NCBI GenBank assembly: GCA_902465155.1
Contig: CABQLY010000001.1
Span: 186,001 to 250,000 of the forward strand
Length of the DNA stretch: 64,000 nucleotides
Reading direction: 5' to 3'
Origin: an uncultured Oscillospiraceae bacterium
Lineage (GTDB): Bacteria; Bacillota; Clostridia; Oscillospirales; Acutalibacteraceae
Shown: positions 50,820 to 59,551 of the stretch, piece by piece
Position numbering within the stretch: the stretch's first letter is position 1
How the letters are laid out: every line of letters starts with the position of its first letter
Position numbers and translations under genes: made by a program
The notes under the pieces: model-generated
What the model saw: the letters and a program-made list of their open reading frames with translations, nothing else
What the model was told of the DNA's origin: nothing
Databases searched by the model: none

Positions 50820-51620
50820 ATGCAGAGCCAAAAAATTAAGCAGTTAGATTTGCAAAATGAGGAAATTCGCCTAACCACTAAAACCGTTTACAGCTTTTAC
50901 GCGCACCTGCACAGCTACTACGAGCTGCTTTTGTACCGCCCGTTTAAGGGGCAGGTTACGGTAAACAACCGCGCAATTGTAATGAACTCGCTTACGGCGG
51001 TTTTAATTGTTCCCGGCGACCTGCATAAAATTGAGGTGCAGCCGGGGCAAACGGCGCAGCTTATTAAATTAGAGGTAAACCGCAGCATTTTTTTAGGGCA
51101 GCAGGAGCCGCAATGCTCTTGCCTGCTGCAAAATTTAAAAGAAAACAGCTTAACGGCCCTTGCTTTTGAGCAGGCGTTGGCCGCAAAAAATGATGCCGAC
51201 TATTTAAAGCTGCTAATATTATTAATTTGCAACCGCCTGCAGGCGCAGGGCTGCCGCATTACCCCGGTGCGGGAGCTGCTCGGCTTTGCTCTTGCCTCAA
51301 GAGCGGCGGCCGTTTTGCAGCAAAATTTTTCGGCGCCGCTTAGCCTTGCTGGGGTGGCAGAAGAGCTAAGGGTTTCTCCGCAATATTTATCTTTAACCTT
51401 TAAGAAAAATGTTGGGGTTGGTTTTTCGGTTTACCTAAACCGGCTGCGCCTGCGGTACGCCGCCGCCAAGCTTAGCGGCACAAGCGCCCCCGTTACCGCC
51501 ATTTGTTACGATTGCGGGTACCAAAACCTTTCGCACTTTTTAAGGAGCTTTAAAAAGCAGTACGGCGTAACGCCGCGGCAGTACCGAAAGGGCGTTGGGC
51601 CGCAAAACAATAAGGGGTAA
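50820..51620 (+). CDS. AraC family transcriptional regulator
   Basis: A 266-residue regulator. A cupin-like sensor (YAHLHSYYELLLYRPFKGQVTV ... LIVPGDLHKIEVQPGQTAQL) and an AraC double helix-turn-helix (LSLAGVAEELRVSPQYLSLTFKK; APVTAICYDCGYQNLSHFLRSFKK) ending GVTPRQYRK. AAGGGGG lies before the ATG. It is divergent from the GH5-like gene and probably activates it. The last codons and stop lie within the first copy of a 25-bp tandem repeat, so the C-terminus (GPQNNKG) may have been shaped by the duplication. Confidence 0.9.
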   Translation: MQSQKIKQLDLQNEEIRLTTKTVYSFYAHLHSYYELLLYRPFKGQVTVNNRAIVMNSLTAVLIVPGDLHKIEVQPGQTAQLIKLEVNRSIFLGQQEPQCSCLLQNLKENSLTALAFEQALAAKNDADYLKLLILLICNRLQAQGCRITPVRELLGFALASRAAAVLQQNFSAPLSLAGVAEELRVSPQYLSLTFKKNVGVGFSVYLNRLRLRYAAAKLSGTSAPVTAICYDCGYQNLSHFLRSFKKQYGVTPRQYRKGVGPQNNKG

Positions 51621-51655
51621 AGGGCTGCATAACAATAAGGGGTAAAGGGCTGCAT
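51606..51655. repeat. 25-bp tandem duplication over the AraC stop codon
   Basis: Two identical 25-base copies starting AACAATAAGGGGTAAAGGGC. Copy 1 contains the end of the AraC gene including its TAA, so the second copy is a duplicated gene end. Confidence 0.85.
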
Positions 51656-51690
51656 AACAGCAAGCTTTTACTTTTAGCCGGCTTGGCCGT

Positions 51691-51803
51691 AAGGCGCGGG
51701 TGATAGGCAAGGCCGCGGGTAATAGATAAGATCGCAGGTGGTAGGTAAGGCTGCGGGTGGTAGGTAAGGCTGCGGGTGGTAGGCAAGGCTGCAGGTGGTA
51801 GGC
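51691..51803. repeat. 19-bp tandem array, six copies
   Basis: Units such as AAGGCTGCGGGTGGTAGGT, with drift toward the left end. Repetitive minus-strand ORFs across it are artefacts of the repeat. The rest of 51804-52001 shows nothing recognisable. Confidence 0.85.
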
Positions 51804-52001
51804 AAGGCAAACCGCAGGCATTTTTGTTAAATTGCCAAGCGTTTCAACGCGGCTGTGCTAAAAACAGGGCGCCAAAAAAGCAGGTTCGGGTTTATTCCTG
51901 CCTAAAGTAAAAGCCTACCAAACAAAATGCTAAAGTTAAGGTAAATTTTACAATAAAATTAAAAGCTTAAAACTAAAACAAAAGCCTAAGAGAACATAAA
52001 A

Positions 52002-52038
52002 GCCCGCCGTGCAAACGCACGGCGGGCGTGTTTGTTTT
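52002..52038. terminator. bidirectional terminator after the ispH/rpsA operon
   Basis: GCCCGCCGTGC, loop AAAC, GCACGGCGGGC, with GTGTTTGTTTT on the plus side and TTTTATGTT on the minus side. Confidence 0.88.
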
Positions 52039-52103
52039 AACGCTTAAAGCCTAATAAAACGGCTTGCAGCTTGGCTGCCCTAAGGGCGGGCCAAATAAAT
52101 TTT

Positions 52104-54161
52104 TTATTCGGCGGTTTCCTCTGCGGCTGCGGCAGCCTCTGCCTGCGGCTCGGAGGCAGCTTCGGCTTCCTCAGCGGCCGGGGCCTGCTCCTCGGCGGGG
52201 GTTTCCTCAACCGGGGCGTCCTCATTCAGGGCGCGAATAGAAAGGCTTACGCGCTTTTTCTCTTCATCAATGCCAATAATTTTAACTTCAACCTCTTGGC
52301 CGATTTTTAATTCGTCCTGCGGTTTTTCAATGCGGCGATCGGCAATTTGAGAAATGTGAATTAAACCGTCTACCCCCGGAATAATGCGGGCAAACGCACC
52401 GTAGGTGGTCATGTTAACTACCGTAGCCTTTACGGTATCGCCAACGCGGTAATCGCGCAGGAAAATTACCCAAGGGTTGTCCTCAGCCTTTTTGTAGCCC
52501 AGGGAGATTTTTTTCTTTTCGGTGTCAATGTCTTTAACATAAACCTCAATGGCGTCGCCAACCGAAACAACCTCTGCCGGGTTTTTAATGCGCTGCCACG
52601 AAAGCTCGGAAATGTGCACCATGCCGTCTACCCCGCCAAGGTCAACAAACGCGCCGTAGCCGGTTAGGGATTTTACCACGCCGGTGTAAACATCGCCAAT
52701 GGCAACATTCTCCCAAAACTTTTCCTGCTGAGCTTTGCGCTCCTCGCGCAGTACGGCGCGAATAGAGCCAATAACGCGGCGGCGACGGCCGATCTCTAAA
52801 ATCTTAAACTGAACGGTTTGGCCCTTTAACGGCTCCAGCGGCTCCCCGCGAGAGGCGGTTGCCTGCGAGGCCGGAACAAACACATTAAAGCCTAAGGCGT
52901 TTACAATTAAACCGCCCTTAATAATTTCGGTAACCTTGCCTTCTAAAATTTCGTCGTTTTCTTTGGCGGCTTCAATCTTGTCCCAATTGGCAATATTATC
53001 AAACCGGCGCTTAGAAAGCATAATGGTGCCTTCCTGGTCGTTGGTTTTCATAACAATTAAATCCAGCACATCGCCAACCTTTACGGCCTCGGTAAGCTTA
53101 ACCGAAGGATCGTAAGAAAACTCCTCGGCCGGTACATAGCCGGTTTGCTTGCGGCCAATATCTACCTGAATTTCGGTGGGGCCTACGGCCAAAACAACGC
53201 CTTTTACCTTTTGCTCTGTATTTAAAGTGCTGAGAGAAAGCTCCAGCGCCTCCTCAAAGGACATATCCTCTGAAATTTCGGCGCCGATGTTCAGCCCCTC
53301 AGTGTTCTTAATTTCCTCTGTCATAGTTTCAATGACCTCCTTAATAATATGCGCGGGGGTGGATGCGCCCGCAGCAACTCCAATGCTCGACGCACCACTG
53401 TAGCAGGCTTTATTCAGCTCGGCCGCAGTTTCAACTAAATATGTTTGCTTACAATAGCGCTTGCTTATGTCGTAAAGCTTTTGGGTGTTGGAACTGTGCC
53501 GCCCGCCAATAATAATCATAACCGTAGATTGCCGGGCCAGTAAAGCCGCTTCGTGCTGCCTTTCGGCAGTTGCATTACATATTGTATCAAAAATTTTGGC
53601 CTTTGTACATACCTTTTTGAAAATTTTTTTTGAATTTTCCCAAATATTTTTATTAAAAGTTGTTTGCGCCACTACGCATAAGTCATTTTCAACAAAATTG
53701 TTGTGCAGTGTTAATAATTTTTCAAGCTCCTCGGTGTTGGAAAAAACAAAAAACGGCCCGTTAATGTGCCCGGTAATGCCCTGCACCTCTTGGTGCGTCG
53801 GGTCGCCGGCAATTAAAATAACCTTTCCGGCGGCCGAATTATTTGAAACAATTTGGTGAATTTTTGTAACAAACGGGCAGGTGGCGTTGGCAACTCCGCT
53901 GCAAACCTCGGCGGCGCGCTTTTCTACCGCGGCGCTTACCCCGTGGGAGCGCAGCACCAAAACCTCGCCTTTTTTTACCTGCTCCGGCTGCTCTACAATT
54001 CTAACGCCGCGCTCGGCCAGCTCGTTTACCAGCTGCGGGTTGTGAATAATTGGGCCAAGGGTGCAAACCCTTTGCCCCTGGTCTAACAGCTGCAAAACCA
54101 TTTCTACCGCGCGGCGCACCCCAAAGCAAAAGCCGGCGGTTTTGGCTAAAGTAATTTTCAC
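52104..54161 (-). CDS. ispH-rpsA: IspH (HMB-PP reductase) fused to ribosomal protein S1
   Basis: A 685-residue bifunctional protein. Residues about 1-285 are IspH, the last enzyme of the MEP isoprenoid route; its three iron-sulfur cysteines appear in GFCFGV, ATCPFV and ICNAT. Residues about 310-640 carry four S1 repeats (VKGVVLAVGPTEIQV; ILEGKVTEIIKGGL; YTGVVKSLTGYGAFVDLGGVD; VKATVVNMTTYGAFARI). The acidic Ala/Glu-rich tail is about 40 residues. This fusion is known in Clostridia. The start is GTG with GGGAGG upstream, overlapping the plsC stop by four bases (GTGA). Confidence 0.95.
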   Translation of the reverse strand: MKITLAKTAGFCFGVRRAVEMVLQLLDQGQRVCTLGPIIHNPQLVNELAERGVRIVEQPEQVKKGEVLVLRSHGVSAAVEKRAAEVCSGVANATCPFVTKIHQIVSNNSAAGKVILIAGDPTHQEVQGITGHINGPFFVFSNTEELEKLLTLHNNFVENDLCVVAQTTFNKNIWENSKKIFKKVCTKAKIFDTICNATAERQHEAALLARQSTVMIIIGGRHSSNTQKLYDISKRYCKQTYLVETAAELNKACYSGASSIGVAAGASTPAHIIKEVIETMTEEIKNTEGLNIGAEISEDMSFEEALELSLSTLNTEQKVKGVVLAVGPTEIQVDIGRKQTGYVPAEEFSYDPSVKLTEAVKVGDVLDLIVMKTNDQEGTIMLSKRRFDNIANWDKIEAAKENDEILEGKVTEIIKGGLIVNALGFNVFVPASQATASRGEPLEPLKGQTVQFKILEIGRRRRVIGSIRAVLREERKAQQEKFWENVAIGDVYTGVVKSLTGYGAFVDLGGVDGMVHISELSWQRIKNPAEVVSVGDAIEVYVKDIDTEKKKISLGYKKAEDNPWVIFLRDYRVGDTVKATVVNMTTYGAFARIIPGVDGLIHISQIADRRIEKPQDELKIGQEVEVKIIGIDEEKKRVSLSIRALNEDAPVEETPAEEQAPAAEEAEAASEPQAEAAAAAEETAE

Positions 54162-54757
54162 GGCTTTTCCTCCCAAAGGGCGGTAATCTCGTTCATAATC
54201 ATGCCGGTGGTGCGGCGAATTTTAGCGCGCTCGGTTTCCTCCAGCTCGGCCGCGGCGTTTAGGTTTAGCACCGGGCCAATGTGAACCGCCACCCGGCAAA
54301 AGGCCCTGGCGCGGCCGCTGCTGTACCGCAGGGAAACGGGTAAAACCGGGGCGCCGGTTTTTTGGGCAATAAGGGCGGCGCCGGCCTTGCCCCGGCCAAG
54401 CGCTTGGCCGTTGCCGCGGGTCCCCTCAGGAAAAATGCCAAAAACCTCGCCCTTTTCTAAATAGCGGCAGGCCTGCTCAATGGCTTCTACATCCCCTTTG
54501 CCGCGCTGTACGGCAAAGCTGCCCAGCTTTTGAAACAAAAAGCGCGAAATCGGCGAGCGAAACAGCTCCGCCTTGCCCATGAAGTGAATGGTGCGGCGAA
54601 AAACAACCGCTAAAATAAAAACATCGGCAATGGAGGTGTGGTTGGCGCAAAGCACAAACCCGCCGTTTGGCGGAATATGCTCTTTGCCGGTTATTTTTAG
54701 CCGAAAAATTAGCCTTACAAACGGGTAAACCAACAGGCGAATAATGCGGTACAGCAA
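54158..54757 (-). CDS. plsC: 1-acyl-sn-glycerol-3-phosphate acyltransferase
   Basis: A 199-residue PlsC-type membrane enzyme that makes phosphatidic acid from lysophosphatidic acid. The catalytic NHTSIAD (H-x4-D), the FPEGTRGNG motif and one N-terminal hydrophobic segment (IRLLVYPFVRLIFRL) are present. It lies between cmk and ispH/rpsA in one operon and overlaps the next start by GTGA. Confidence 0.94.
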   Translation of the reverse strand: MLYRIIRLLVYPFVRLIFRLKITGKEHIPPNGGFVLCANHTSIADVFILAVVFRRTIHFMGKAELFRSPISRFLFQKLGSFAVQRGKGDVEAIEQACRYLEKGEVFGIFPEGTRGNGQALGRGKAGAALIAQKTGAPVLPVSLRYSSGRARAFCRVAVHIGPVLNLNAAAELEETERAKIRRTTGMIMNEITALWEEKP

Positions 54758-54769
54758 TAAAATTCCCCC

Positions 54770-55441
54770 TTAATTTTGCTGCAGCTGCCGCTGTACGGTT
54801 TGCAGCAGCAGCGCTAAGGATTGCTCTAAATTTAAATCCCCGGTATCTACCAAAACGGCGTCGGGCGCTTTACAAAGCGGGGCAACCGCCCGGTGCATAT
54901 CGTTATAATCCCGCTGGGCAACATCCTGTTCTACCTGCTGCAGCGGTACATTCTGCCCCTTTTCGGTAAGCTCCAGCCAGCGGCGCTTGGCGCGCACCTT
55001 AACCGGGGCGGTTAAAAATATTTTGCAGCTGGCTGCCGGCAAAACAACGGTGCCAATATCTCGTCCATCCATTACAACAAAGTTGTTTTGGGCAATGCTG
55101 CGCTGCATTTCCAGCAGAAAGGCGCGCACCGCCGGCAGCGCCGAGCATTGCGAGGCCATTTGGGCTACTTCGGGCGTTCTTAGCTCGCTCAAAACAACGG
55201 TGCCGTCCAGCAGCACCTGCTGTTCGCCGTTTTGGTGCCGCATGGTAACCGTGGTGTTTTTTAAAACCTCGGCCACGGCGGCCTCATCCTTGCAGGTTAC
55301 GCCTTTGTTTAAAAGCTTTAGGCCAACGGCGCGGTACAAAGCCCCGGTGTCTACATAAATACAGCCCAGCTCCCGGGCCAACATTTTTGCCAGCGTGCTT
55401 TTGCCGGCTCCGGCCGGCCCGTCTATTGCAATTGCTTTCAT
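54770..55441 (-). CDS. cmk: cytidylate kinase
   Basis: A 223-residue (d)CMP kinase. The P-loop AIDGPAGAGKSTLAKMLA, then YVDTGALYRAVGLKLL, MDGRDIGTVVLP and the RRW and QRDYND motifs are all typical. It converts CMP and dCMP to diphosphates. ATG start with AGAAGGA upstream, 16 bases after the BaiN-like gene. Followed by plsC and ispH/rpsA, the common clostridial order. Confidence 0.96.
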   Translation of the reverse strand: MKAIAIDGPAGAGKSTLAKMLARELGCIYVDTGALYRAVGLKLLNKGVTCKDEAAVAEVLKNTTVTMRHQNGEQQVLLDGTVVLSELRTPEVAQMASQCSALPAVRAFLLEMQRSIAQNNFVVMDGRDIGTVVLPAASCKIFLTAPVKVRAKRRWLELTEKGQNVPLQQVEQDVAQRDYNDMHRAVAPLCKAPDAVLVDTGDLNLEQSLALLLQTVQRQLQQN

Positions 55442-55457
55442 AATCCTTCTCCAAAAT

Positions 55458-56693
55458 TTAAAAATTTAAGCCCTTGGCGGCGCAGTAGCCGGTAGCAAAG
55501 GCAATTTGCAAATTAAATCCGCCGGTAAAGCCGTCAACATCCAACAGCTCGCCGGCAAAGTAAAGCCCGTTTATAAGCTTAGATTGCATGGTTTTGGGGT
55601 CAACCTCTTTTACGCTAACGCCGCCGCGGGTAATAACCGCCTGCTCCAGCTCGCCAAAGCCGGTAATATGTAAGGGCAGCGCCTTAACGGCAGCGGCCAG
55701 CGCAGCCCGCTGCGGCCGTGTAACGGCGTTTGCTTTTAAAGAGGGGGGCAGGTGCGCCGCCTTTAAAACCGGGGGAATAACCTTTTGCGGCAGCAGGTGG
55801 GTTAAAATGTTGCCAAGGTCCTTGTTCGGCTCGGCGTCAAAATCACGCTGCAGGCGTTTTTCCAGCTGCGGGGGCTGTAACGCGGGTTTAAAATCTAACA
55901 CGGCAACCGCTCCATCGGCCGTTTGCCCCCGCATGGCCGAGGAGGCGCTGAGCACCAGCGGCCCCGAAATGCCGGTGTGGGTAAATAAAAGCTCCCCCTG
56001 CTCGCTGTAGCAGGGCTTTTTAGCGCCCTGCTCGGTTACGGTCAGCTTAACATTTTTTAAGGTAAGGCCGGCGGCAAAGCTACAAAATTCCTCTAAAATG
56101 GTTAGCCCGGTTAACGCGGCGCGAGGGGGCAATACGGTGTGCCCCAACTGCGCGGCCATGGCAAAGCCCTCCCCGGTGGAGCCGGTTGTGGGGTAAGAAA
56201 AACCGCCGGTTGCCAAAATAATTTGGCTGCAGGGGTAAAATTGGCCGGTTTGGCTTGTAAACCCGGCAACCGCCCCGTTTTGCACCGTAATTTGCTTGGC
56301 GGCCGTTTGCACAAAACGCACCCCTGCTTTTTTGGCGGTATTAACTAAGGCGTCGGCAATATCCATTGCTTTTTCCGACCGGGGAAACACCCGGTTGCCA
56401 CGCTCGGTTTTTAAAGGCACGCCGGCTTTTTCAAAAAACAAAACGGTTTTTTCGGCACCAAATGCCGAAAAAGCGGAATATAAAAACCGGCCGTTGTGCG
56501 GCACATGGGCAATTAGGCCGGCGGTGTCGGCCGCGTTGGTTACATTGCAGCGGCCCTTGCCGGTTACCAAAATTTTTCTTGCCGGGCGGGGCATTTTTTC
56601 AAAAACCGTTATGGCAAACCCCCGCTCGGCCGCCGTGCAGGCAGCCATTAGCCCGGCGGCGCCGCCGCCAATAATTGCAACTTGCTGTTTCAT
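55458..56693 (-). CDS. BaiN/HI0933-type NAD(P)/FAD-dependent oxidoreductase
   Basis: A 411-residue flavoprotein. QVAIIGGGAAGLMAACTAAERG binds FAD; KILVTGKGRCNVTNAAD and GGFSYPTTGSTGEGF are diagnostic of the HI0933/BaiN family, as is the C-terminal GELLDVDGFTGGFNLQIAFATGYCA. Characterised members are few (BaiN is a bile-acid flavin reductase); the physiological substrate here is unknown. First gene of the operon with cmk, plsC and ispH/rpsA. Confidence 0.93.
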   Translation of the reverse strand: MKQQVAIIGGGAAGLMAACTAAERGFAITVFEKMPRPARKILVTGKGRCNVTNAADTAGLIAHVPHNGRFLYSAFSAFGAEKTVLFFEKAGVPLKTERGNRVFPRSEKAMDIADALVNTAKKAGVRFVQTAAKQITVQNGAVAGFTSQTGQFYPCSQIILATGGFSYPTTGSTGEGFAMAAQLGHTVLPPRAALTGLTILEEFCSFAAGLTLKNVKLTVTEQGAKKPCYSEQGELLFTHTGISGPLVLSASSAMRGQTADGAVAVLDFKPALQPPQLEKRLQRDFDAEPNKDLGNILTHLLPQKVIPPVLKAAHLPPSLKANAVTRPQRAALAAAVKALPLHITGFGELEQAVITRGGVSVKEVDPKTMQSKLINGLYFAGELLDVDGFTGGFNLQIAFATGYCAAKGLNF

Positions 56694-56906
56694 AAAAAAT
56701 CTCTCTTACAAACAAAATAAAGGCAAAAGCGCCGGCCGCAAAAACGCAGCGCAGCCAAAGCCCCTTGCCAAAAAACAAAAAAGCGCAAAAAACCAAAACG
56801 CTTTGCAAAAACCGTAATACAAGCCCCGCAACAAAAGCCCTTTACAACAAAAGCCCCCGCAGCACCCTACAATAAAGCGCCCCGAAAAAAGCACTTTGCC
56901 AAAAAC

Positions 56907-56970
56907 ACTTTTGAGCAAAGATATTTTGGAGCAAAAACATTTCGGAGCAAAGGCGCTTCGGAGCCAAAGC
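56907..56970. repeat. 16-bp tandem array, four copies
   Basis: ACTTTTGAGCAAAGAT, ATTTTGGAGCAAAAAC, ATTTCGGAGCAAAGGC and GCTTCGGAGCCAAAGC. It lies in the gene-free region 56694-57061, where GCCAAAGCCCCTTGC also occurs twice (near 56752 and 56963). Confidence 0.75.
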
Positions 56971-57061
56971 CCCTTGCGGTAACAGCGTGTTAAACGGTTT
57001 GCCGCAAAACAGAGCAAGAAAAACTAAAGGCGGCCATTTGCCCGTTGGGCGGGGGGAGGCG

Positions 57062-57589
57062 CTATTTTTTTAACAGCCGACTTACCGTGCGGTGAAAGCG
57101 GTTTAAATAAAGCGGCGCCAGCTGGCCCAGCAGCCGGTCGTAAAGCAAAAACACCGCGTTGGCCGCCAACCAAAATACAATAAGCGCCGCCCGGCCAAGG
57201 CCGGCTAAATCGCTGTAGGTAACGCCAAACACAAAGGTAGAAAGCAGGTACACCGCCAGCAGGCTTACCTGAAAGCCCAAAAGCTTGCAGCCGTACTCTA
57301 AAACGCGGTTGGGCAGCTTTTCGTACAGCGCTTTTAAAATAGGGTAAAAGCCAACGGCAAAGGTGTAAACCAGCTTACACTCCGGCTCGCAAAAAACCAT
57401 TACCGGTAAAACCGAGGCCAAATAAACCAAAAGGCCGTACAGCCGGCCAAATTCTAACACCGCAACCATAACGGCCAGCGAGGCCACGCAGGGCACGGCG
57501 TAGGTAAGGTAGGGGAAGTACCCAATTAGCATTAAAACCGTTGCCAGGGCGGCTAACATTCCGCCAAAGGCAATTTTTTTTGTTTTCAA
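57062..57589 (-). CDS. integral membrane protein, ECF S-component-like
   Basis: A 175-residue, five- to six-helix membrane protein. The N-terminus KKIAFGGMLAALATVLMLIGYFPYLTYAVPC and the YPILKALYEKLPNR motif resemble small membrane proteins of the ECF S-component superfamily that are widespread in Clostridia. Its position 24 bases after the J-domain gene suggests one transcript with DUF5685 and DnaJ-like genes. Ligand unknown; the superfamily placement is tentative. Confidence 0.6.
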   Translation of the reverse strand: MKTKKIAFGGMLAALATVLMLIGYFPYLTYAVPCVASLAVMVAVLEFGRLYGLLVYLASVLPVMVFCEPECKLVYTFAVGFYPILKALYEKLPNRVLEYGCKLLGFQVSLLAVYLLSTFVFGVTYSDLAGLGRAALIVFWLAANAVFLLYDRLLGQLAPLYLNRFHRTVSRLLKK

Positions 57590-57613
57590 CTGTAAACACC
57601 TGCCCGGCTAAAA

Positions 57614-58213
57614 TCAGCAGCAGCGAATTAAATCGCCGCCCATGCACTCGCAGCAGCAATCGGCGCACAAAAGGCCCTGGCAAACATCGCAGGCGCTGCA
57701 GCCGCCCATATTGTCGCCCGTGCGGTAAGGGTTTTGCCCAAACCCGCCGGCGTAGCGGTTCATGCGGTTTAGCGCTTCGCGGTATTCGGCGTTGCCGGGG
57801 TCCATTCGGCAGGCGGTAGAAAAGCTGGTAAAGGCGTTATCAAACCAGCCGCGGCGATATTGTACCGAGCCGTTTAAAAAGTACCATTCGGCGTCCCGCC
57901 GTTCGGGGGTCACGCCGTCTAAAAGCTCTTGCGCCTCCTCCAGCCGGCCTTGCAAAATTAGGGTGCGAATGTCGGGGAAATTAGAGGTCCGGCTGCTGCC
58001 GGCTGCGGAGCTGCCGCCCCCGCGGCGCGCGTTCATAATAGCGTCGTACGCCTCGTTAATTTCCTGCATTTTTTCCTGCGCTAAATCGGCCATTGGGCTG
58101 TCGGCGTAGTGGTCGGGGTGGTACTTTTTGGCCAGCTCGCGGTAGGCTTTTTTAACTTCTTCATCGGTGGCGGTTGGCTGAATACCCAGTACGGAATACG
58201 GATCCTTGGTCAT
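57614..58213 (-). CDS. J-domain protein with TPR-like helices and Cys-rich tail
   Basis: A 199-residue protein. Residues 1-66 are a J domain with the essential HPD (AKKYHPDHY), so it should stimulate an Hsp70. Residues about 85-160 form TPR-like helices (AEWYFLNGSVQYRRGWFDNAFTSF). The last 40 residues are Cys-rich (CSACDVCQGLLCADCCCEC), possibly metal-binding. It overlaps the DUF5685 stop by ATGA. Not the housekeeping DnaJ, since G/F-rich and zinc-finger domains are missing. Confidence 0.85.
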   Translation of the reverse strand: MTKDPYSVLGIQPTATDEEVKKAYRELAKKYHPDHYADSPMADLAQEKMQEINEAYDAIMNARRGGGSSAAGSSRTSNFPDIRTLILQGRLEEAQELLDGVTPERRDAEWYFLNGSVQYRRGWFDNAFTSFSTACRMDPGNAEYREALNRMNRYAGGFGQNPYRTGDNMGGCSACDVCQGLLCADCCCECMGGDLIRCC

Positions 58214-59076
58214 TTTAAATTCTCCTTAAACAGGTGCGCGGCGCTGTTTTGCAGCCCCAGGTAAATAATGTTGCCTAAAATATTTTTAAACCGTTTTATT
58301 TCAATAAGCTCAAAGGCCTCGGCCGCACCGGCCGCGCTAATGTTTAAAAGCGGCAGCACGCGGGCCTTTAGCGGCTGTAATTCAACCCCGCTGGCAAACT
58401 CCCCTGCCAAGGGGTTAAACCGGTTTTGTTTTAAATCCTTTTTTAAATCGGCAGCGGCATCAATTAAGTAGATCCAACGACCCAGGCAGTAGCCTAAGCG
58501 CTGCAAAGCGCGGGTTTCCTGCCCTTTGGGGGCGCAGGCCGCAAACAAAGCCGAAAGCATTTGGGCGGTGGGCTCGGCGGCGGCGTCTACCCCGGGGCTT
58601 TTTTGCAGCTCTACCTGCTGCTGCGCGGTAATGTACGCGGCAATTTTTTGCGCTAAAAGCGGAAAATCGGCGGCGGCCTTACGGTGCGCCTTTTTTAAAA
58701 ACAGCCGTAAAAAGCGGTAAAAAAGCGATTTTAGCGGCCCTTCGTCGGCAATATTGTCGCTCATCTTGTAGTAAATTAACAGTACGCTGGCGGCGGCCGG
58801 CAGGGCTAAAGCCTCGCCGTTTTCGCTGCCTTGGCTTAAGTAGCTGCACTTTTTTAAGGGGTTGCAAACGCAGCGCTTTTTTTCAAGACAAATGGGAAGC
58901 TCCTGCTGTGAAAGCTGCAGCAACGCCAAAAAGGTTAGGTCGTAGCTTAAGGTAAGCCGCAGCCCCCGCCCGTAGCGGTGCCCAATTTCTTTACAAAGGG
59001 AGCAGTAAACAGCCTTGTAAGCGTCAAATTCCTTAAACCGCAGCTCTGGCTTATACGGTCGAACATACCCGAACAA
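58210..59076 (-). CDS. DUF5685 family protein
   Basis: A 288-residue protein. FGYVRPYKPELRFKEFDAYKAVYCSLCKEIGHRYG at its start is the family hallmark with a CxxC, and further cysteines follow in CLEKKRCVCNPLKKC. The TTG start is set by GGGAGGGG five bases before it; the longer frame has no ribosome binding site. Translationally coupled to the J-domain gene. DUF5685 genes accompany J-domain genes in Clostridia, so the two may work together; function unknown. Confidence 0.85.
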   Translation of the reverse strand: MFGYVRPYKPELRFKEFDAYKAVYCSLCKEIGHRYGRGLRLTLSYDLTFLALLQLSQQELPICLEKKRCVCNPLKKCSYLSQGSENGEALALPAAASVLLIYYKMSDNIADEGPLKSLFYRFLRLFLKKAHRKAAADFPLLAQKIAAYITAQQQVELQKSPGVDAAAEPTAQMLSALFAACAPKGQETRALQRLGYCLGRWIYLIDAAADLKKDLKQNRFNPLAGEFASGVELQPLKARVLPLLNISAAGAAEAFELIEIKRFKNILGNIIYLGLQNSAAHLFKENLK

Positions 59077-59414
59077 TGCCGCCCCTCCCAAAATTATATT
59101 TACCCTTATTTTACTGCATTTGTGCCAAAAAAAATTGAATAATGTGTAAATATTTAAAGGGGTGCCGCCTAATTTTAAGGCGCGGCGTTTTTGCGGCGCA
59201 CTTTTGGACCGGCCGGGGCGTAAAAGCACCGGTAAGCGCGTTTGCCGGGCGGCGGGTGAACGCCAAAACACCAAGGGTTTTCCGCTTGGGTAAATTTAAA
59301 TAAACCTTTGGCCCGCTTTAAACGCCGAGCGGCAGCCAAACCCGTAAGGCTTTAAATGTTTTAAATGTTGCTTGCCAAGGCTTTTTAAAAAATTGGTTGG
59401 GCGGCGTGCGGCGG
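59077..59414. other. gene-free region upstream of DUF5685
   Basis: No credible ORF or RNA. A minus-strand frame at 59296-59580 has no ribosome binding site and overlaps the pseudogene fragment listed next. Confidence 0.5.
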
Positions 59415-59497
59415 TTGGCCGGTTTTTGGCCCTTTGCCGCCCTTTACGGGCCGCCAAGGGGTACGAATACGCCTTTGGCGAAAACCCTTTGGAGTAA
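59415..59497 (+). pseudogene. frameshifted fragment of a GH5-like glycoside hydrolase gene
   Basis: This 83-base stretch is collinear with the gene at 48734-50641 (residues about 55-82, bases about 50396-50478). Identical blocks are TTGGCCGGTTTTT and CCGCCCTTTACGGGCC, and GTACGA-TACGCCTTTGGCGA matches with one change. It reads ALYGP in one frame and YEYAFGENPLE then TAA in another, so a one-base shift separates the two. Upstream and downstream similarity fades. A decayed paralog or a partial duplication. Confidence 0.7.
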
Positions 59498-59551
59498 CCT
59501 CTTTGCACAATATCCCGGAACCAAACGGCAAAAAATAAGGGGCGAAACGGC

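Noticed and set aside
51540..51821. Repetitive minus-strand ORFs with LPPAALPTTR-like repeats
   Set aside because: Translations of the 19-bp array; could mimic a repeat protein but no start signals.
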